This document shows, piece after piece, positions 57,039 to 64,000 of a DNA stretch of 64,000 nucleotides (positions are counted from its first letter, which is position 1; each line of letters starts with the position of its first letter). The notes below the pieces were generated by a model. The model saw only the letters and a list, made by a program, of their open reading frames with translations, made no database searches and had not been told where the DNA came from. Made by a program: the position numbers and the translations under genes. This DNA is from Bacilli bacterium (GTDB lineage Bacteria > Bacillota_I > Bacilli_A > RFN20 > CAG-826), in assembly GCA_017619815.1 (NCBI GenBank), contig JAFZRR010000047.1, forward strand, positions 1-64,000. The letters are read 5' to 3'.

Positions 57039-58175
57039 ATGAAATATAAAAGATTTCTTTTGATTGGTTCGATAATTCCAATACTTTTATCTGGTTGTAC
57101 AAAAGCGAATTCCTTTATCGGTGGAGATTTAATTTTCACGGAATTCTATGTCGGTGAAGTATACGCCAATAGAGCGGTGGAAATCGCTAATGTTGGAAAC
57201 AAAGAATTAGATTTATCTAAATATCACATTTCTATCTTTAGAGATGGTGGACAAGAAAAAGCCAAACCCACAGATAAAATCTATTTAGAAGGAAGTCTTC
57301 AACCTGGTGAAACATATGTCATTGCCTATAGCGAAGCGAAAGAAGAAATAAAAGCAAAAGCTAACTTAATAAGTGAAGATTTATTAAATGATGGTACTTT
57401 CCCGATGACTATTAATAATAAAAAGGAACAAGTTATCGATTATTTAGGATATCCTGGATATTTTTATAATCTCGCACAATGTGGGGACGCAGTAAGAAAA
57501 GTAGAGAAGTTAAGCGCGTCTACATATAACGCTTATGATTGGATTAGGTATCCAACAAGTAATTTAGACAACTTAGGTAATTTAAATTGTTTAGATAATA
57601 AAACAATCTTCAAAGGTCCAAAACTCACCACAGAAGACTTTAATAAACCATATGCAGTCAATAATAGCACTGCAGGTGGTGGCGCAGTGAAAGTATCACT
57701 TAATTACACAATCGATGGAGATACAACTAAATTTAACTTCCCTTCCTCTTTAGCGGAGTTTGGTTTATCAGGCAGCCAATCTGTTAGATATTACGGAATT
57801 AATACTCCAGAACTCCCTCATGGTGGTAATCCCGCAGATCCATATGGACCAGAAGCCAGGGATTTCACGAATAATATCATTAACTCTGCAAAGCACTTTG
57901 TTGTGCAATCTATCGAAGGATACGAATTAACGGAAACATATGGAAGAATATTAGCCTATGTTTGGGTATCTTTTGAGAATAATCCAGAACCAAGTGACTA
58001 TTTCTTACTCAATCACTACATCTTACAAAACGGTTTTGCTCGTGTTGGACGTATTGAAAGAGGTAGTTATAACGATTTAATGCTTTATAATGGTATCAGT
58101 TACGTCGAATATTTCTATGACGCTCAACAATACGCAATCAGTAATAAATTACATATCTATGAGGAGGGTTTGTAA
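57039..58175 (+). CDS. Lipoprotein with lamin-tail domain and thermonuclease (SNase) domain
   Basis: 378 residues. Signal peptide with lipobox LSGC (Cys about 19). A lamin-tail-like domain follows (about 28-135: DLIFTEFYVGEVYANRAVEIANVG, DLSKYHISIFRDGG, LQPGETYVIAYS). The C-terminal SNase domain (about 235-360) shows IDGDTTKF (Ca/catalytic Asp), VRYYGINTPEL, GPEARDF and YGRILAYVWV, with the Arg-Glu catalytic positions plausible. It would cut extracellular nucleic acids at the cell surface. Leaderless-type start; a frame from 56910 would cross the terminator. The next gene overlaps by one base. Confidence 0.87.
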   Translation: MKYKRFLLIGSIIPILLSGCTKANSFIGGDLIFTEFYVGEVYANRAVEIANVGNKELDLSKYHISIFRDGGQEKAKPTDKIYLEGSLQPGETYVIAYSEAKEEIKAKANLISEDLLNDGTFPMTINNKKEQVIDYLGYPGYFYNLAQCGDAVRKVEKLSASTYNAYDWIRYPTSNLDNLGNLNCLDNKTIFKGPKLTTEDFNKPYAVNNSTAGGGAVKVSLNYTIDGDTTKFNFPSSLAEFGLSGSQSVRYYGINTPELPHGGNPADPYGPEARDFTNNIINSAKHFVVQSIEGYELTETYGRILAYVWVSFENNPEPSDYFLLNHYILQNGFARVGRIERGSYNDLMLYNGISYVEYFYDAQQYAISNKLHIYEEGL

Positions 58176-59329
58176 TGAATAAGAATTATCGTGTTTTATT
58201 TTCTCTAGCTTCAGTTATTTTATTAACTGCTTGTAGCGCACCTAGTGGTTTAAAAGTTACTGGTTCTACTCATTTTACTGAAGTACAAGAAGCATATTTA
58301 AAAAGTTCTAACATCGAAGATACAACTCCATATAACGGAAATATGTCTTTAAGCGCACCTGCTCCAACAGTATTAAAGTGGAGTGGTAGCAGTCTTCAAG
58401 GATATGTAGTTAACATTTATAAAGATAAAGAACTTAAAGATTTAGCATTCAGCTACACCACAAAGAAAACGTCATTAGAATTCTATAATGAAGAATTGAA
58501 TAAAGTATATTATTGGAATGTTACAGATAAAGCCTCTAACAAAGTTAGCGAAACTCATGGTTTCCAAAACATCATCAACGTTGCGGGTCCAAGAAACCTC
58601 AATATTGATGGAGTAGAAAACTTCAGAGATATCGGTGGTTGGGGTGTTTTAACTGACCAAGGATATCAACGTTATATGAAACAAGGCATGGTCTATCGTT
58701 CAGGTAGATTTAACGAAGATAAAGCGGATGAAGTGAATATTACCGCAAGTGCGGAAGGTATTCGTGAAGCCAAAGAAAACCTCAAGATTAAAACTGAAAT
58801 TGACTTTAGAAGAAGTAGTAATAATGAAATTGGTTCTTTAACCAGTTCCGCATTAGGTGAAGGTGTTAATTACTATAATTTACCAATGTTATATGAAGGT
58901 AAGAATCTCCTCACCTTTACTGGTAAGTCTGGTAAAGATACATATGAATACAATAATCCAGCGATGATTAAACAATTCTTTGAAATCCTTTCTGATGAGA
59001 ATAACTATCCAGTGAATTTCCACTGTTCCATAGGAAAAGATAGAACTGGTTGTTTAGCCTTCTTATTAGAAGGATTATTAGGATTTGATCAAGAAGTGAT
59101 GAATAGAGACTACATGTTCACTAACTTCGCAAATGCCGGTATGTGTAAACTACAAGATGATATCTATGCTTCAAATAGATATGGCTATACATTAGAAAAC
59201 TACGAAAACGGTAGCACAATTAACGAAAAGATTTATAACTATCTAAAAGATGTCATCGGTGTTGAAGCAGAAAAACTCGATAATATTATCTCTATTTTAA
59301 AAGTAGATTATATCGATCCTCTTAATTAA
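58175..59329 (+). CDS. Lipoprotein of the tyrosine phosphatase-3 type (Y_phosphatase3)
   Basis: 384 residues. Lipobox LTAC (Cys about 20). A fibronectin-III-like region (about 60-130, LKWSGSSLQGYVVNIYKD) precedes the phosphatase domain: NLNIDGVENFRDIGGW, VYRSGRFNE, FRRSSNNEIG, and the P-loop FHCSIGKDRTGCLAFLLEGLLG (Cys-x5-Arg). This matches lipid/tyrosine phosphatases of PF13350 type, here exported and anchored outside. GAGGAGGG ribosome binding site; start overlaps the nuclease stop (TAATG). Substrate unknown; phospholipid or phosphoprotein headgroups are candidates. Confidence 0.88.
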   Translation: MNKNYRVLFSLASVILLTACSAPSGLKVTGSTHFTEVQEAYLKSSNIEDTTPYNGNMSLSAPAPTVLKWSGSSLQGYVVNIYKDKELKDLAFSYTTKKTSLEFYNEELNKVYYWNVTDKASNKVSETHGFQNIINVAGPRNLNIDGVENFRDIGGWGVLTDQGYQRYMKQGMVYRSGRFNEDKADEVNITASAEGIREAKENLKIKTEIDFRRSSNNEIGSLTSSALGEGVNYYNLPMLYEGKNLLTFTGKSGKDTYEYNNPAMIKQFFEILSDENNYPVNFHCSIGKDRTGCLAFLLEGLLGFDQEVMNRDYMFTNFANAGMCKLQDDIYASNRYGYTLENYENGSTINEKIYNYLKDVIGVEAEKLDNIISILKVDYIDPLN

Positions 59330-59331
59330 TA

Positions 59332-59337
59332 TATAAT
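59332..59337 (+). promoter_or_regulatory. -10 box of the first RDD-like gene (leaderless layout)
   Basis: Perfect TATAAT ending 8 bases before the ATG at 59346. No Shine-Dalgarno sequence. Confidence 0.5.
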
Positions 59338-59345
59338 TAATAGCA

Positions 59346-60518
59346 ATGAGCGAAAAGAAAACCAAAGTAGTGGAACTACGTCCACTCGGAAAATTTAAAA
59401 GAATACTATTATTCTTAGGTGATTACTTTATCACCTTTATCTTTTCTTTTATTCTTTTTAATTTAGCGGTTTTCCCATTAGCAAAAGTGATTTGTAAAAC
59501 TAATCAGAAATCTCAAGAGATTGCAAATTTAGAAAAAGCCTCAAATGATTTACTAATCGGTAGTGGAATTCTCTTTGAAGATCCAGAAGGAACTTTTGAG
59601 TTCAAAGAGCACGTTAATTACACCTTTAAAGTGTTCCTTTCTTATTACGCTTTTGATGATGAAAATGTCGACACAAATCATCCTCAATATGGTCATAAAG
59701 AAGAAAACGAAGTCCTTAGACATTACTATGTGACTTATATGCATGATACCACTGATGGTGCTGCTTCCTATTTAGCGGATTTTGCTAATGTCAATGAAGA
59801 TGGTATGTTCACCATTGGTGAAACTATTAATGACATTAAATTAAAATCTGATTATAAAGAATTATTAGGTACAGAACTTTTAGAGCAAACTGATGAGAGC
59901 AAATACTCCGTCAATATGACCAATTTCCGTGATCATATTTTTGCGAAACTTTTCTATCTCCACGTCTATGAAGACATCAATACAAATGACTTCGTAAAAG
60001 ATGATATATCCTTTAAAGGATGTCTTAATAGAATTGGTGAAATTAATAACTATTTGAAATGGGTGGCAACATGGCCAGCGATTATTTCCGCAGTATTATC
60101 TTGGGGAATTGTTTACTTAATGTATCCAATGATTAATCGCGAAAGAAGAACGATGACAATGTCCGTGATGAAACTTAATAAATTAAAGATGGTCTCAATG
60201 GTGGACATTAACCGCAAAGATGTCGCTCTTCAATCTTTCTATAATTTATTACTTTCAATGAGTTCAGTTTTGTTCTTGCCGGTCCTATATTTTGGTTTTG
60301 CGTATTGCTTTAACCTACCACTTTTATTCATTTTGACAGCTATCTCTATCGTTCTCACTCTTACGTCATTATTCTTTATCTTGTTTAATGAACACAATAG
60401 AAGCGGTAGTGATGTTCTTACTTTTTCTGTTGTTATACCAACAGAGGAAATTGATAATATATACAAAGAGAAATTAAACGATGAAAGATCCGTATCAAGT
60501 CAAGGAACATCAGAATAA
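59346..60518 (+). CDS. RDD-like membrane protein with a large outer loop
   Basis: 390 residues. N-terminal GKFKRILLFLGDYFITFIFSFILFN carries the Arg and Asp of the RDD signature on the first helix (about 20-48). About 180 mostly hydrophilic residues follow (about 55-235), much larger than in ordinary RDD proteins. C-terminal helices are at about 240-262, 295-320 and 322-345. The next gene overlaps by 38 bases, so both are likely made and used together. Transport or regulatory roles are known for few RDD proteins; none can be assigned here. Confidence 0.7.
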   Translation: MSEKKTKVVELRPLGKFKRILLFLGDYFITFIFSFILFNLAVFPLAKVICKTNQKSQEIANLEKASNDLLIGSGILFEDPEGTFEFKEHVNYTFKVFLSYYAFDDENVDTNHPQYGHKEENEVLRHYYVTYMHDTTDGAASYLADFANVNEDGMFTIGETINDIKLKSDYKELLGTELLEQTDESKYSVNMTNFRDHIFAKLFYLHVYEDINTNDFVKDDISFKGCLNRIGEINNYLKWVATWPAIISAVLSWGIVYLMYPMINRERRTMTMSVMKLNKLKMVSMVDINRKDVALQSFYNLLLSMSSVLFLPVLYFGFAYCFNLPLLFILTAISIVLTLTSLFFILFNEHNRSGSDVLTFSVVIPTEEIDNIYKEKLNDERSVSSQGTSE

Positions 60519-61566
60519 CGAAGTACTTCGTGTCGAATATACTAGACCAAAGTTTTGGCATCGTTGCATGGCCAATTTTACTGACTTTGCAATTATGCTT
60601 GCGACATTCCTTGGTTTATTTATCGGTGTGAGAGCGATTGTTCAAAATACTCCTTCCTACAAAGCATCTCTATCTAGGATGAGTGAAATCCAAATTCAAT
60701 CTGGTTTATATGTGAGTTCTGAAGAAGGACAAACCGCGACAAAGAATATGGATCTCATTTATTACTGTGATACATATTTAGGTTCCTATGGAAAGTATTA
60801 CGATATTAACGAAGAAATTACTGATCCAAAAACCAAAAACGCTTATGTTATTTTAGGACTTCAAAAATTCTTTACATATTGTAGTGATGAAAACAATTGT
60901 CCAAATGAAAGATATGTCGAATTATTAACATATTTTGATGAAGCGAGATTAACACCAACTTTAAACGATATTCATTATTACATCAAAGATGCGGATGATA
61001 AGATTATTCCTAATGAAACGCTTGCAGATAACGCAACATATTCCGATGAATATTACACCTATGTATTTAAACCATTTATCGAAAAGAAAGCCTTACCATT
61101 TTTAAGCGCAAACGTTCCTGAATATAGAACTCTCAGTAAGGTCGATTATAACTATTTGTTATTCTTAGAATTACCTGTCGCCTATGCTGTTGCGGGCATC
61201 CTTACTTATTTAGTTCCTCCATTATTCTTTAGAAGAGGAAGAAAAACCTTAGGAAAAGCTTTATACCATATCGGTTTAATCGATGGTCGTGTATTATCTC
61301 CAACCTTCCCTCGTTTCTTAGCGAGATTTGCCATCTTCTTCTTTGGAGAACTAATACTTTCATTGTTCTCGTTTGGCATACCCTACATTATTTCATTTTC
61401 TCTCATGGCCTTCAGCAAGAAAAAACAAGGATTCCCAGATTACATGCTTGGTTTATATGAGATAGATACTTCGAAGGCAAACATATATATGGATTATGTA
61501 GAGGCTCAACTCAAAAACGAGCTTCACGGCAAAGCAATTGACTTCAAAATGAAGGAGCGCCTATAA
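60481..61566 (+). CDS. RDD-family membrane protein, paralog partner
   Basis: 361 residues. First helix with PKFWHRCMANFTDFAIMLATFLGL (Arg and Asp of the RDD motif). Then an outer segment of about 150 residues with four cysteines (CDTYLGSYG, CSDENNC) that could form disulfides. C-terminal part: PPLFFRRGRKTLGKALYHIGLIDGRVLSPTFPRFLARFAIFF, the diagnostic RDD second half. Arranged like its upstream neighbour, from which it was probably duplicated. A terminator overlaps its stop. Confidence 0.8.
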   Translation: MKDPYQVKEHQNNEVLRVEYTRPKFWHRCMANFTDFAIMLATFLGLFIGVRAIVQNTPSYKASLSRMSEIQIQSGLYVSSEEGQTATKNMDLIYYCDTYLGSYGKYYDINEEITDPKTKNAYVILGLQKFFTYCSDENNCPNERYVELLTYFDEARLTPTLNDIHYYIKDADDKIIPNETLADNATYSDEYYTYVFKPFIEKKALPFLSANVPEYRTLSKVDYNYLLFLELPVAYAVAGILTYLVPPLFFRRGRKTLGKALYHIGLIDGRVLSPTFPRFLARFAIFFFGELILSLFSFGIPYIISFSLMAFSKKKQGFPDYMLGLYEIDTSKANIYMDYVEAQLKNELHGKAIDFKMKERL

Positions 61567-61582
61567 CGCTCTTTCTTTTTAT
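61555..61582 (+). terminator. Intrinsic terminator at the end of the RDD pair
   Basis: GAGCG / CGCTC with a 7-base loop that includes the stop codon, followed by TTTCTTTTT. Confidence 0.78.
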
Positions 61583-61585
61583 TTG

Positions 61586-61614
61586 TTTACAAAACGCACA
61601 TATTTGCCTACAAT
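61586..61614 (+). promoter_or_regulatory. Promoter of the 712-residue surface protein gene
   Basis: TTTACA (61586-61591), exact 17-base spacer, TACAAT (61609-61614). Short leader with AAGGCGG before the ATG. Confidence 0.6.
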
Positions 61615-61646
61615 ATGAGTGTATTAAAAATTAAGGCGGCTTAGAT

Positions 61647-63785
61647 ATGAATAATATTAAAAAAACCGTGTCTAGTTTCTTAGTTCTTGGTCTTTTAGCC
61701 AGCAGTGGTTTTTTTGCATTTAACGCATTAACACGTTCTTTTGATGCAACACAAGCTTCTGCACCAACTTTAAAGAGAAATGTCAAATCATCAGTGAGTA
61801 GTTTATCCGCTGATGATTTTTCTTCTGAAGTTGAGGCTAACCACGAAGAATTAGGCGTAAGTATTACTCAAAGTACGCTTACTGACACATCCCAATCCTT
61901 AACAGTTTCATTCAGATCCAAAACCCTTGCTGGTTTTAAAACCGCTATCGGAAACTACATCGTCGAAATCGATGATGATAACTATTCCGGTGACGAAAAC
62001 AACCCAGCGCCTGAAGGATACGACAAATTCAATGAAGAAACTGGTTTACCTGAATTTGAAGGAAAGATTGCCTTTATTGTCGGTTCCGTTAGTGAAAACA
62101 ACAAGAGTGTCTATCTTCCATCAACATTCACCAAAGCAGGAAAATTCACTGCGAAAATCACCACAATCGGTGCAGGCTGTGTTTCTGCCGATGGTAGTGA
62201 ATTCAATGGCCAAAACGTCTGGGCAGTTAATGGTGTAAGCAAAATTACAAACATTTACATTCCTGACACCATTGAAAAGGTTGAAGCAGACGCATTCAAA
62301 GGCGTTCCAACTGAAGGTGTTACCATTCACTATGAAGGTACAGAATTCTCCTCTAGCGTTTTCCAATCCGGTTGGACAGATGCCCCAACAACAGCTTTAG
62401 ATGCTTCCACAACTAGCTACAACAAAAAAGCTAATAAGAAAGCCAATGCTGCTGCTGGTAAAGTCGAACTTCCTGATGCATTAGGTCGTCCAATCAACTT
62501 CATCCTTGGTTGCCAACAAGATGTTAACAATCCAAAGGTTGCGGATGAAAAATGCAATAGACCATTAGTTATTCAATACGACAAAATCACTAATGGAACT
62601 AGAGAAACCATTTTTGAAGAATTACCATTAACAAATACCACAAATAACCCATATGACTCCTGTGGTAAGCTCGCATCCATGAGCTACACAAGACAATTTG
62701 GTTATAAATTAGGTCCAGGCGAATCCATCGATGATGAATCCGTCGTCTTCCATAACATTATGAAAGCGGACGCTCAAGGTAACGTTGATGTTTCTAAAAC
62801 ATATTTTGCTAAACCAATGATTGGTTATTCCGAAAAGCAAAACATCACCAACTTAGTGAACTACAAAGCATCCATGAATAGCACATTTGCTGGATACTCA
62901 ATGTTCACATTAAAGATGGACAAAAACTTAAGTATCACTTCTGAAAGATATCCAGAGCCACACAGCTTATATCTCGATGTTAAGACTGATATTTATGAAC
63001 AAAACAAAGCGGCTATCGAATCCGGAAAAACCAAGATTCGTTATTCCTTATATAACCTTTACAATTCCTCATTCCATTTCCAATATCTCGGAAAAGGTAA
63101 TGAATTAAAGGATGTTGTCATCCCAGTCAGTTCCCTCATTTCCTATCAAACATTAGATAGCAATAAAGGTAACTTAGTTTCTGTCTTATTAAAGGATTCT
63201 CAAATCGGTCCAGATTTCAAACCTAAAAAAGTCAGATTATTCGAATTACAAGACATTACCATTCAAATGGACTTATTAACCACAAGTGATTCTGGTTCTG
63301 CATCCATTTTAGGTAAATCATCAATCAGCTATAAATTCGCTTATATCACAGTTATCGATACAGAAAAGAACATCTCAGTATTTAACTGGAATGTCTTTCT
63401 TATTGTTTTCTTCATCGCTTATGTCGTGGTTTATGCTGCCGCAGCATTCATCACATACAAAGTTATGAAAGAAAAATTCAAAAACGATGAATTTAGACGT
63501 GTTAACGACAAGAAATTCCTCAAACAAGCCGTCTTAGGTGGTTTAGGACTTGGCGTTGTCTTATGCGCAGTCTTATTCATCTATATGAGAACCGTTGGAT
63601 TCAAGAACACAATCGTCGTCTTTAACCCAACCGATCCTCTATTAATCGCCTTCGCTATTGCCGGCATGATCATCGTTGGCTACTTCATCGTCTACGTGAT
63701 TAAACTCGTCAAAGCGGAACGCGAAAGAAGAAAAGCAATTCGTCTCAAACTCAATGAAGATGTCGCAGACGATGGAACAAACTAG
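61647..63785 (+). CDS. Large surface protein with signal, LRR_5-like segment and three C-terminal membrane helices
   Basis: 712 residues. N-terminal membrane/signal segment (SFLVLGLLASSGFFAFNAL). A BspA-like LRR_5 stretch (about 150-235) shows KITTIGAGCVSADG, ITNIYIPDTIEKVEADAFKGVP and VTIHYEGTEF. The rest of the outer part is beta-rich and unrecognised. Three helices near the C-terminus (about 575-600, 625-648, 665-690) end in a basic cytoplasmic tail (KAERERRKAIRLKLNEDVADD). It is followed after 20 bases by a sugar-type ABC ATPase gene, so it may belong to that uptake operon, although it is neither a solute-binding protein nor a standard permease. Confidence 0.75.
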   Translation: MNNIKKTVSSFLVLGLLASSGFFAFNALTRSFDATQASAPTLKRNVKSSVSSLSADDFSSEVEANHEELGVSITQSTLTDTSQSLTVSFRSKTLAGFKTAIGNYIVEIDDDNYSGDENNPAPEGYDKFNEETGLPEFEGKIAFIVGSVSENNKSVYLPSTFTKAGKFTAKITTIGAGCVSADGSEFNGQNVWAVNGVSKITNIYIPDTIEKVEADAFKGVPTEGVTIHYEGTEFSSSVFQSGWTDAPTTALDASTTSYNKKANKKANAAAGKVELPDALGRPINFILGCQQDVNNPKVADEKCNRPLVIQYDKITNGTRETIFEELPLTNTTNNPYDSCGKLASMSYTRQFGYKLGPGESIDDESVVFHNIMKADAQGNVDVSKTYFAKPMIGYSEKQNITNLVNYKASMNSTFAGYSMFTLKMDKNLSITSERYPEPHSLYLDVKTDIYEQNKAAIESGKTKIRYSLYNLYNSSFHFQYLGKGNELKDVVIPVSSLISYQTLDSNKGNLVSVLLKDSQIGPDFKPKKVRLFELQDITIQMDLLTTSDSGSASILGKSSISYKFAYITVIDTEKNISVFNWNVFLIVFFIAYVVVYAAAAFITYKVMKEKFKNDEFRRVNDKKFLKQAVLGGLGLGVVLCAVLFIYMRTVGFKNTIVVFNPTDPLLIAFAIAGMIIVGYFIVYVIKLVKAERERRKAIRLKLNEDVADDGTN

Positions 63786-63805
63786 TTTATTGAAGGAGTT
63801 AAACT

Positions 63806-64000
63806 ATGGAAATTAGAATTAAAGAATTAACCAAGATTTTCCCTGGTGATGCGAAGAAGAACATTCGTGACACCATCGCTGTCAAGGATTTAGACTTCGT
63901 AGTCAAAGATGGCGAACTCGTCGGTTTATTAGGACCTTCTGGATGCGGTAAATCCACAACCCTTTACATGATTGCTGGCTTACACACACCAACATCTGGT
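63806..64000 (+). CDS. ABC transporter ATP-binding protein, MsmK/UgpC-like (cut by window end)
   Basis: First 65 residues only. Seen: [53 protein letters not shown], with Walker [10 protein letters not shown]. The sequence after it (T-L-x-M-I-A-G-L) is typical of carbohydrate importer ATPases of the CUT1 type. A 15-residue insert between the first strand and AVKDL is unusual. GAAGGAG before the ATG. Walker B and the regulatory domain are outside the window. Confidence 0.87.
   Translation, partial: MEIRIKELTKIFPGDAKKNIRDTIAVKDLDFVVKDGELVGLLGPSGCGKSTTLYMIAGLHTPTSG

Overview
The window is a chromosomal segment of an AT-rich, low-GC Gram-positive bacterium (Bacillota, probably an uncultured Bacilli lineage close to the Mollicutes/Erysipelotrichia). 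The placement rests on gene order and family content: B. subtilis-like order rplK-rplA-rplJ-rplL-methyltransferase-rpoB-rpoC and rpsL-rpsG-fusA-tuf, the ydiB-ydiE-like tsaE-tsaB-rimI-tsaD block, ECF-type vitamin transporters, and an RpoB with Asn where E. coli has His526, as described for Mollicutes. The standard code fits: TGA is used as a stop (for example at 23968-23970). No species assignment is possible from the sequence alone.

Layout. 1-2.7 kb: a cut glycosyltransferase, uracil-DNA glycosylase, and a thiamine transporter under a TPP riboswitch. 2.7-8.4 kb: a membrane protein, NtdP-like phosphatase, the tRNA t6A block with RimI, and asnS. 8.4-11.2 kb: three unknown membrane proteins on the minus strand and a thioredoxin-like lipoprotein. 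11.2-15.4 kb: pcrA-ligA. 15.4-20.2 kb: a LicD-TarI-TarJ operon (CDP-ribitol supply plus a phosphotransferase), galE and a lipase-like hydrolase. 20.2-21.3 kb: tRNA-Arg(CCT), tRNA-Ala(GGC) and two orphan small genes. 21.3-28.5 kb: glnS, hydrolase, cysK plus an Rrf2 regulator, DUF2974 lipase-like protein, CarD-like regulator, and a sirtuin-HAD phosphatase pair. 28.6-34.1 kb: an O-antigen-ligase-like protein, smpB, folC-folT, and two small membrane/surface proteins. 34.2-48 kb: rpmG-secE-nusG, then K+ uptake genes ktrA/ktrB in opposite orientation, then the ribosomal protein and RNA polymerase operon. 48-52.5 kb: a hydrolase and two tandem M6-like metalloprotease lipoproteins. 52.6-57 kb: rpsL-rpsG-fusA-tuf. 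57-64 kb: a cell-surface cluster (lamin-tail/thermonuclease lipoprotein, tyrosine-phosphatase-like lipoprotein, two RDD-like membrane proteins, a large LRR-type surface protein) running into an ABC ATPase cut by the window end.

Functionally the segment is about half core information processing (DNA repair, tRNA charging and modification, transcription, translation) and half cell surface and uptake. ThiT and FolT suggest vitamin scavenging. The glycosyltransferase, TarI/TarJ/LicD, GalE and O-antigen-ligase-like genes suggest a phosphoribitol-bearing surface glycopolymer. Exported lipoproteins (thiol-disulfide, protease, nuclease, phosphatase) suggest degradation of host or community macromolecules at the cell surface.

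The most striking sequence-level signal is a recurring promoter layout in which the -10 hexamer ends only 6-8 bases before the ATG and no Shine-Dalgarno sequence is present. At least nine genes show it, so leaderless mRNAs appear to be a regular mode of expression here. Other notable items are nested RNA leaders before rplK, rplJ, rpsL and tuf, palindromes over the -35 regions of the carD and O-antigen-ligase promoters, and the LicD-TarI-TarJ operon. I see no CRISPR array, insertion sequence, prophage, rRNA or origin. No stretch longer than 300 bases lacks a gene, except the tRNA region, which is described.
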